The notes under the pieces: model-generated
Database searches by the model: none
What the model saw: the letters and a program-made list of their open reading frames with translations, nothing else
Told to the model about the DNA's origin: nothing
Origin: Ferruginibacter sp.
GTDB lineage: Bacteria > Bacteroidota > Bacteroidia > Chitinophagales > Chitinophagaceae
NCBI RefSeq assembly: GCF_014377975.1
Contig: NZ_JACMOO010000171.1
Span: forward strand, 1 to 64,000
Length of the DNA stretch: 64,000 nucleotides
Direction: 5' to 3'
Made by a program: the position numbers and the translations under genes
In this document: positions 58,226 through 64,000 of the stretch, one piece after another
Numbering within the stretch: position 1 is the first letter of the stretch
Layout: every line of letters starts with the position of its first letter

Positions 58226-59254
58226 TCATTTTACAACAGGCCATCCATTTTTATAAATAATTCGTTTTATCAGCATCACTCGCCTGCTGCTGCCATTTTT
58301 ATTACCTGGATTTTTTCTACTTATCGCATGATAAGCAATCCATTTATTTCCTTTGCGGTCTTTAAAAATCGAATTGTGTCCCGGTGCCAGACAGGCGGTG
58401 TCTTGCTGCAGAATAACACTGCTGCCGGTTTTGTTGGTTTCGCCTAATCTTTGATATGGCCCCATGGCATTGTCAGACCTTGCAACCATTACGGCATAAT
58501 GTGCTTTTTCACCGCAACAATTATCACCGGAATAATAGAGATAATATTTACCAGCCTGGCAGTCTACCCATACTCCTTCCAACAATATGTTGTAGTCTTT
58601 TTCTTTGCCGGGCCAAACAAGATTTAATGCGGTTGTTCCGGTCCTGAAATTTTTCCAGTCGTTGGTAAGTTCCTGTACCTTGATGGGCTTAAAACCAGAC
58701 GCCCAGAACAATAATTTTTTCTTCGTTGCCGGATCTATCATTGCCATGGGATCTATATTTACAAAACCTTCTCCGCAAATAAGTGGACTGCCTTTATCAA
58801 TAAAAGGCCCTGCCGGCAAATCGGCAAAAGCAATACCAATACATTTACCCAGCAATGTATCATTGGTGGCAGATGAAAAAAACAATACATACTTTTTTAT
58901 GGATGCATCATACAAAACATGCGGCGCCCAAAAGCTGGAAGTGCTTTTGGCCCAGGTTGGTTTTTGTGAAAGTGCATCCCCTTCTGTTTTCCAGTTAAAC
59001 ATATCCGTAGAAGAAGCAACCTGGATGTTTAACAATTTGCCGTCCGGGGTTCCCTGTGTTGCATACGCATAAGATTTACCATTTGTTTTAATCACTGTGG
59101 GATCTGCAAAGTCACGATTTAAAACCGGATTCTACCAATTATTTTCAGTTGGCTTTTTGATTAACTGCTGCTGTTGCGCATCCAAAAACTGCATGTAAAT
59201 ATTTGCAATAATCAACCCGAAAAAATATTTATAACCCAAATATTTTAAAACCAT
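58226..59254 (-). pseudogene. GH43 glycoside hydrolase gene with in-frame amber codon
   Basis: ATG at 59254 starts a hydrophobic leader (GYKYFFGLIIANIYMQFLDA). After ENNW comes TAG (59132-59134, codon 41), then in the same frame NPVLNRDFADPTVIKTNGKS and a full GH43 propeller, including GPFIDKGSP and LAPGHNSIFKDRKGNKWIAY. A restart at GTG 59095 would lose the catalytic base Asp of DFADPTV. It lies 5 bases downstream of an intact GH43 gene. Probably a recent pseudogene, or a sequencing error. Confidence 0.85.
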
Positions 59255-59259
59255 TTATC

Positions 59260-60345
59260 TTAAAAATCAATTTCTAATTTGACACACACTTTATTACCGG
59301 TACCCGATGGCAGTGTTAATATTTCTCCTTCTTTTACAGGAACACCAAAATTGGGCGAGCCATCTTTGTTCCAGGTAAACAGTTGGGCACGGGGAGAGCG
59401 AAAACCGCCACAACCCTGACCAGGCTTTGAATTTGCGTGATATAATATATAATCCTCTTTAGCATCCGGCGACTTGAAGAATGAATTATGACCAGGTGCA
59501 TACACCCTGTTTTCGATTGATTGTTTGAATACCGGCTGCAGTGACTTTTTCCAGGAGGCCGGATTCAACGGATCGCTTTTGGCACTTGCTGTAAGCATAC
59601 CCAGGGCATAAGAATCTGTCCAGCACCCACTGGCTGAATAGATGAGAAAAAGCTGATTTGCATGTGCCAGTACTTCGGGTCCTTCGTTTACATTTACCTG
59701 CGGTGGGTTATTAGCATCATGCAATGCGCCGATGGTTTCCCAAGGCAATTCAGGGCTTGATAATTTTACCCTTACACCAATAACCGTCCAGGGATTTTTC
59801 ATTTTGGCGATGTATATATTTTGCTGGCCGTTTACATCTGCTTCCCAACCCGACCAGATAAAATACAATTGCTTGTTGTGTTGAAACAAAGAACCATCAA
59901 TACTCCATTTATCATCCGGCGTAGCCAGTTTGCCTTTCAGTATCCACTTCCCTTTTAACGGATCAGCCGAACTGTTTTGCAATACCCAAAGCCGGTGATT
60001 TATATTTTTACCACTGTCTGCCGCAAAATAAATATACCATTTGCCTTGTAAAAAATGAATTTCAGGTGCCCACAATTCTTTGGAATATGGCCCGGTTGCC
60101 GGCGGGGTAAATACCACTTTTTTCTCCGCAGTTTTTAACCGGGCAATATTATCGGTTTTCCAAATGGTAATATTGCGGCCTGTTGTGTTGGTGTAATAAT
60201 AAAAGCCATCTTTATAAATGCACCATGGGTCGGCACCGCCGGGCAGTAGCGGATTGCTAAAAGTTTTTTGTGTCTGTGCAAAAACAATGGTTAACAAACA
60301 ACAAAAAAGTATCGTACTAAATATAAGGTGCTTTATTATTTTCAT
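59260..60345 (-). CDS. Exported GH43 glycoside hydrolase
   Basis: 361 residues with a signal peptide (cut near VFAQTQ). Five-bladed propeller enzyme; the catalytic base Asp is in LPGGADPWCIYKDG, and ELWAPEIHFLQGKWYIYFA plus YAPGHNSFF are family landmarks. GH43 enzymes remove arabinose or xylose from plant glycans, and the subfamily cannot be fixed by eye. It is the first gene of a pair with the broken GH43 copy and lies downstream of the repeat region that separates it from the GH127 gene. Confidence 0.92.
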   Translation of the reverse strand: MKIIKHLIFSTILFCCLLTIVFAQTQKTFSNPLLPGGADPWCIYKDGFYYYTNTTGRNITIWKTDNIARLKTAEKKVVFTPPATGPYSKELWAPEIHFLQGKWYIYFAADSGKNINHRLWVLQNSSADPLKGKWILKGKLATPDDKWSIDGSLFQHNKQLYFIWSGWEADVNGQQNIYIAKMKNPWTVIGVRVKLSSPELPWETIGALHDANNPPQVNVNEGPEVLAHANQLFLIYSASGCWTDSYALGMLTASAKSDPLNPASWKKSLQPVFKQSIENRVYAPGHNSFFKSPDAKEDYILYHANSKPGQGCGGFRSPRAQLFTWNKDGSPNFGVPVKEGEILTLPSGTGNKVCVKLEIDF

Positions 60346-60482
60346 ACCTGTAATATTATAATTAGCAATCCATTATTTTTTCTGAATTTTTATACAGATT
60401 GGTTGTATAAACTTTCCGTTGTTGCCGTACAGTAGATGGAAAAGATAACTAATTGTATGAATAAGGAAAATATTGCGTTTTT

Positions 60483-60536
60483 ACCGCCGTAGCAGGTGTC
60501 CACATTGGACAATTCTTCATAACAGGCAATAACATT
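60483..60536. repeat. Divergent copy of the 81-bp repeat
   Basis: Begins ACCGCCGTAGCAGGTGTCC and contains TTGGACAATTCTTC where the good copies have CCGGACACTTCTT. It loses similarity after about 40 bases. Confidence 0.55.
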
Positions 60537-60537
60537 T

Positions 60538-60618
60538 TACCGCCGTGGCCGGTGTCCCCACCGGACACTTCTTATTACCAGGCCACTTAATTTTACCGGA
60601 AAAAATAATTGATTTTTT
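60538..60618. repeat. 81-bp repeat, copy 1
   Basis: Starts TACCGCCGTGGCCGGTGTCC and ends in AATTGATTTTTT. It contains the hairpin GTGTCC...GGACAC inside a GGCCGGT...ACCGG context. It is identical to copy 2 except for one base (C at 60559 versus T). Confidence 0.85.
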
Positions 60619-60647
60619 ATTATTCACTCCATTCTCCCTGCAATATC

Positions 60648-60728
60648 TACCGCCGTGGCCGGTGTCCCTACCGGACACTTCTTATTACCAGGCCACTTAA
60701 TTTTACCGGAAAAAATAATTGATTTTTT
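60648..60728. repeat. 81-bp repeat, copy 2
   Basis: The same 81 bases with one mismatch, offset by 110 bases from copy 1. The 29 bases between the copies are unrelated. Copy 2 ends 42 bases before the GH127 stop. Confidence 0.85.
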
Positions 60729-60769
60729 TAACACGACTATCCCAGCAATATTCACCATTGGCCATTTAG

Positions 60770-62866
60770 TTAGTTCACCACCGGAAACGAAGATATTCTT
60801 AACCTCGCTGCTCCCATGGGCACCAGTTCTATCGGCTGCTCTTTTGTTGAAACCGATACCGGACTTTGCGGCAACACATCACACAAACCATATTTATCCA
60901 GCACCCATTCCGGAATAATTTTTCCAGTTGCTTTTAATACAAATGGCACGGCATCCTGGGTAAAAGGAAAATCATCGGCAGGCCATGGTTTTTTAATCAA
61001 TTTAAACTGGCTTTCCAGTGGCTGATCATTTAGTACCAGTCCATAGTTCCACATAGTGGTTGGATAAATTTCGTAAGCAGGCCATTGGGTCTGATCTACA
61101 TTTTCCTGCCATTTGGAATCACCGATGGCAGATTTTTTACTGTCCATCTGTTTATACGATTCTCCAATTTTTAAAGAAAAAGTGAGTGGTCCATAATTGA
61201 TGCTTACACTGTTCCTGTTATTACTCCAGTCTTCTTTTTTTAACAGCATTGGCAATACCAGTTCTACCACATCGCCCTGTTTCCATTTTGTTTCAAGCCT
61301 TGCATAAGAACCTGGCACCAATTCAGTTTTTTGATCAACACCATTAATTTTAATAGTAGCTCCGTTGCACCAGTTTGGTATGCGTAAATACAATGGAAAA
61401 TTTATTGCAGTACCGGTATTGATTTCAATTTTTATATTTTCATCAAACGGATAATGGGTGGTTTGTTTAAGGCCAACGGCATTGCCTTTGCCACTGCCAA
61501 CTTTAACGGATACTTCACTGCTATTGTACAGGATAGCAGCGACGCCATTATCAGGTGTGGCCATCCATAAATGTTCTGCATAATAAGGCCAGCCCTGTGA
61601 ATGATTGTGCTGGCAACAGCGGCTGCTAAAAGGATTCATCATTAAAAACGGACCTTCATTTTGTAATCCCGGTGCATGGTTGCGGCTATCACTCACTACC
61701 ATGTTAGGGGCTGTTAAATAACGGAGGCCTTTAAAGTCGGCCATTACTGCCGCAGGATATGTATTGAAAGCAACATTCTCGCAATTGTCCGCCCACATGG
61801 GGTCTCCGGTGATGCCGGTTAATATTTCATCCGAAGCCATCTGCTCTACCATGCCACAGGTTTCCACTGCCTGCCTGGGATCATCATATCCCTTTCTGGC
61901 ATTTTCATCCGCACCAAACATGCCACCCGGCACCTGGCCATACAATGTTCTTACCAGGTAAAAATCTTTGTAAGTATCTCTTAAAAAGCTGCTGTCTTTG
62001 GTCTGCATAAAATAAGTTGCCGGCTCCCTGAAACATTGGGCAATATTTACATTGTGCCAATTGGGTAAATTATTTTTCTGTGACCAGTCTGCGGTATTGC
62101 GATGAATTTTATCTGCCAGGGATAACAACCAGTTTTCGCCGGTGCGGTTATACAACCAGTAAATGCTGTACAAATTATCGCCGCCCCGGCTGTTTTCCCA
62201 ATAAATTTTAAGTAATTTATTATCGGGTATGGTTGTTTGCCACTTAAAATAGTGAGTCATAAAAGGAATAACACGGGCATCGTTACTGTATTCATAATAA
62301 GATTGCATACACCAAAGCATCAGCATATTGGGCCAAAGGTCGGGTGTTTGACCTTTGTTATCCTGGTGTTCATTTTCAACAACACGTGGACCAAAATATC
62401 CGTCGGGCTGCTGGCTTTCAAATACTTTGTTTAACCACAATTTTGTTTCGCTGATAATTTTTTCATCTTTCAACACATACCCAAGATTGCCGTATCCTTT
62501 CAACCAGTAAGGCACTTCTTCCCAGCCATGTCCGCCTTTACCGTTGCCGCTAAACCAGGCATTGTCTTTTTTATCAAGCCAGGCGCTGATCTCTCCCAGC
62601 TTTCCCGTGAGGCCATTTTTTTGCAACTCCAGGTATTTCTTTATCCAGCCTTCTGGCTTAATAGAACCTACCGGCAGCTTTATAAAGCTAAGTGGCTGCA
62701 GCGGCAATCTGTTACTGGTGTAAAATTTATTTACGGCAACCGTAGACGGACGTTTAACATTGGTAACCTTAGCCTGACCATTGGCTGAAACGGCAGCCAA
62801 CACAATCATTGCTGTTAAGCAAACGCTATAACCAACAGCCTTTTTTATTTTATTCATAGCCTCCAT
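60770..62866 (-). CDS. GH127-type beta-L-arabinofuranosidase (DUF1680)
   Basis: 698 residues with a signal peptide (cut near SANGQA). The catalytic region shows ETCGMVEQ with the conserved Glu/Cys and FSSRCCQHNHSQG with the nucleophilic Cys; earlier the barrel segment GGHGWEEVPYWLKGYGNLGY is typical of the family. Characterised members release beta-L-arabinofuranose from glycans. The ATG at 62866 or at 62857 (MNKIKKAVGY) could be used. It lies 5 bases downstream of the sialidase-fold gene, so they are co-transcribed. Confidence 0.9.
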   Translation of the reverse strand: MEAMNKIKKAVGYSVCLTAMIVLAAVSANGQAKVTNVKRPSTVAVNKFYTSNRLPLQPLSFIKLPVGSIKPEGWIKKYLELQKNGLTGKLGEISAWLDKKDNAWFSGNGKGGHGWEEVPYWLKGYGNLGYVLKDEKIISETKLWLNKVFESQQPDGYFGPRVVENEHQDNKGQTPDLWPNMLMLWCMQSYYEYSNDARVIPFMTHYFKWQTTIPDNKLLKIYWENSRGGDNLYSIYWLYNRTGENWLLSLADKIHRNTADWSQKNNLPNWHNVNIAQCFREPATYFMQTKDSSFLRDTYKDFYLVRTLYGQVPGGMFGADENARKGYDDPRQAVETCGMVEQMASDEILTGITGDPMWADNCENVAFNTYPAAVMADFKGLRYLTAPNMVVSDSRNHAPGLQNEGPFLMMNPFSSRCCQHNHSQGWPYYAEHLWMATPDNGVAAILYNSSEVSVKVGSGKGNAVGLKQTTHYPFDENIKIEINTGTAINFPLYLRIPNWCNGATIKINGVDQKTELVPGSYARLETKWKQGDVVELVLPMLLKKEDWSNNRNSVSINYGPLTFSLKIGESYKQMDSKKSAIGDSKWQENVDQTQWPAYEIYPTTMWNYGLVLNDQPLESQFKLIKKPWPADDFPFTQDAVPFVLKATGKIIPEWVLDKYGLCDVLPQSPVSVSTKEQPIELVPMGAARLRISSFPVVN

Positions 62867-62871
62867 ACATT

Positions 62872-64000
62872 TTATTTTTTATCTATTTTAATATGCCCTT
62901 TAATCATCCACACTTCAGTTGCACCCAAAGCAAAAGCATTGGTAGAAGTCAATGCTATAATGGTATTATCGTCCAGTATACACAATGAATTCCACAAGCC
63001 ACTTTTGTCTACCGGCACATCAAAGGGAATAGTTTTGCCTGCAAAGTTTTTTCCTTTTGCATCCCCCACCACCACATTCATACAGGCATTCGTCCAGTTT
63101 TTATTTCTGCCTTCCGTTGACTGATACGATAAAATAGTTTCACCCGTTGTTAATTGCCTTAAATACGGAGCGCCTGCATAAATATCATTGCTCAACTTTT
63201 CTTTGAGTGCACGGTTGCGGTTATCGCCTTTGCCGTTATTCAATGTACGCCAATTATCCTTTAATGAAGCTCTTATGATGGAAGGTTTAAACTGGCCCAC
63301 AACATTGTCCTCGATTGAGCAAAGAATTTCATTTTTATCTATTGATAAAACAGGTACCGGCATGCCGTCTCTTTTACCAGAACGAAAGCTAACAATCTGA
63401 GGTTGTGTTGTCCATGTTAACCCGTTATCGTGTGAACGGAAAATTGAAATATTTTGCTCATTACTGTTGGTATAAACACCTTCGTTGCTAAAAAATAATT
63501 GTACCTCACCGCCAGGTAATTGTATTTGTGCAGGTTCCCAGCATCCATCTTCAAATTTAGAACCTGCCTCATACAATAAACGTTCATCCGTCCAGGTTAA
63601 TCCGCCGTTATAACTTTTTTTTGTGCGGATACCAAAATACCGGGTACTGTCAATGGGCGATGGACGTGGATTGTAGGACACCAGTAAAGAATGGTCATTT
63701 AATTCTAAAATTTCAGGAACTGCCATATTGATTCCGTTTTGACGGGTGGCAATAATTACCGGAGCCGACCATGTATTTCCTTTGTCGCCACTTTTTATAC
63801 ATTCTATACTACCGCCACTAACTTCATATACACAAATCAATGTTTTATCGTACAACTGAATCATCCGGGGATAACCACAGTAACCAATGCCACGGCCATT
63901 TTGAGGTGCCAGGCGTTGTTTGGAAGAAGCTTCCCAAACAATTGTAATTCCAGGTAACGATTCAACCCTTTTTACGGTTCTTTTATAAGTGCTTTTAACA
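62872..64000 (-). CDS. Sialidase-fold (BNR repeat) protein, 5' end outside the window
   Basis: The minus-strand frame runs open to the window edge, so the N-terminus is missing; an internal ATG at 63864 is not the real start. At least three Asp-box repeats are visible: SGDKGNTWSAP, SYNGGLTWTDE and SHDNGLTWTTQ, giving a beta-propeller. An arginine in GYPRMIQLYD and the C-terminal propeller blade are in place. It could be an exo-sialidase or, given the arabinose-directed neighbours, a GH93-like exo-arabinanase; the sequence alone does not decide. Confidence 0.85.
   Translation of the reverse strand, partial: VKSTYKRTVKRVESLPGITIVWEASSKQRLAPQNGRGIGYCGYPRMIQLYDKTLICVYEVSGGSIECIKSGDKGNTWSAPVIIATRQNGINMAVPEILELNDHSLLVSYNPRPSPIDSTRYFGIRTKKSYNGGLTWTDERLLYEAGSKFEDGCWEPAQIQLPGGEVQLFFSNEGVYTNSNEQNISIFRSHDNGLTWTTQPQIVSFRSGKRDGMPVPVLSIDKNEILCSIEDNVVGQFKPSIIRASLKDNWRTLNNGKGDNRNRALKEKLSNDIYAGAPYLRQLTTGETILSYQSTEGRNKNWTNACMNVVVGDAKGKNFAGKTIPFDVPVDKSGLWNSLCILDDNTIIALTSTNAFALGATEVWMIKGHIKIDKK

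Larger units (their letters stand above)
60346..60769. other. 424-base gap with an inverted repeat and 81-bp direct repeats
   Basis: It should hold the promoter of the GH43 genes. TTATACA (60390-60396) and TGTATAA (60404-60410) form an inverted repeat, a possible operator. The rest is dominated by repeats described separately. Confidence 0.5.

Noticed and set aside
60483-60728. CRISPR-like array
   Set aside because: Only two good copies of 81 bases with a 29-base gap; repeats are too long, spacers are not uniform and no cas gene is present.
1-64000. tRNA and rRNA genes
   Set aside because: I looked for T-loop-like GGTTCGAAT motifs and paired acceptor stems in the gaps and found none; a dedicated covariance search could still find one.

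Overview
The window looks like a chromosomal segment of a Bacteroidota bacterium, most likely family Chitinophagaceae. The reasons are the AT-rich composition, the near absence of Shine-Dalgarno sites, promoter -7 elements of the form TAnnTTTG, a single-chain SecDF, an LptE-type lipoprotein, a GLPGLI protein paired with a CarboxypepD_reg/beta-barrel protein, DUF2851, a short-form IscX and SusA-like GH13 enzymes. No tRNA, rRNA or CRISPR array was seen.

Region 1 (1-10.8 kb, + strand) is housekeeping and envelope: a small lipoprotein, pyrophosphatase (ppa) overlapping a half-size TauE/SafE permease, miaB, a free-standing sigma-54 activator, lptE, an acidic unknown protein, secG, mltG, a YihY/BrkB protein and lpdA. 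Region 2 (10.8-21.6 kb) holds the GLPGLI/outer-membrane barrel pair, a TPR protein, secDF and two convergent class-A-beta-lactamase-like serine hydrolases that lack the ExxLN motif.

Region 3 (21.7-30.8 kb) is carbohydrate storage and uptake. On the minus strand are glgA, glgC, an MFS (SLC45-like) sugar transporter and a GH13 maltodextrin hydrolase. On the plus strand are a FucP-like MFS transporter and a ROK sugar kinase whose zinc-site cysteines are missing. Region 4 (30.8-50.9 kb) is a dense housekeeping block: lipA, OsmC, DUF2851, Maf, a UbiA prenyltransferase, a KdsC-type phosphatase, iscX, ferredoxin, DUF2520, topA, a SirB1-like protein, dps, csaA, an ArsR regulator, ogt, cdd, lepB and an NtrC-like response regulator without a DNA-binding domain. 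Several convergent pairs overlap tail to tail.

Region 5 (50.9-58.2 kb) is a visibly decaying accessory zone. It has a 1.1-kb stretch without an intact gene but with a transposase-like fragment, a 36-codon C-terminal relic, a rearranged glycosyltransferase relic, a DUF547 gene with one frameshift and one nonsense codon, and an HTH/transposase fragment. Scattered among these are intact genes: a DinB protein, a small membrane protein, a mercuric-reductase-like flavoprotein and a DUF389 protein. The flavoprotein, small membrane protein, glycosyltransferase relic and DUF547 relic lie together on one strand and may be what remains of one functional module.

Region 6 (58.2-64 kb, minus strand) is a polysaccharide-degradation cluster, probably for arabinose-containing glycans: a sialidase-fold protein cut by the window edge, a GH127 enzyme, an intact GH43 and a second GH43 interrupted by an in-frame amber codon. 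Two near-identical 81-bp repeats lie between the GH127 and GH43 genes.

No clearly new defence, secretion or mobile system is visible. The best leads are the eroded flavoprotein/glycosyltransferase/DUF547 module, the HTH-less sigma-54 response regulator, the 81-bp repeats and the amber-interrupted GH43.
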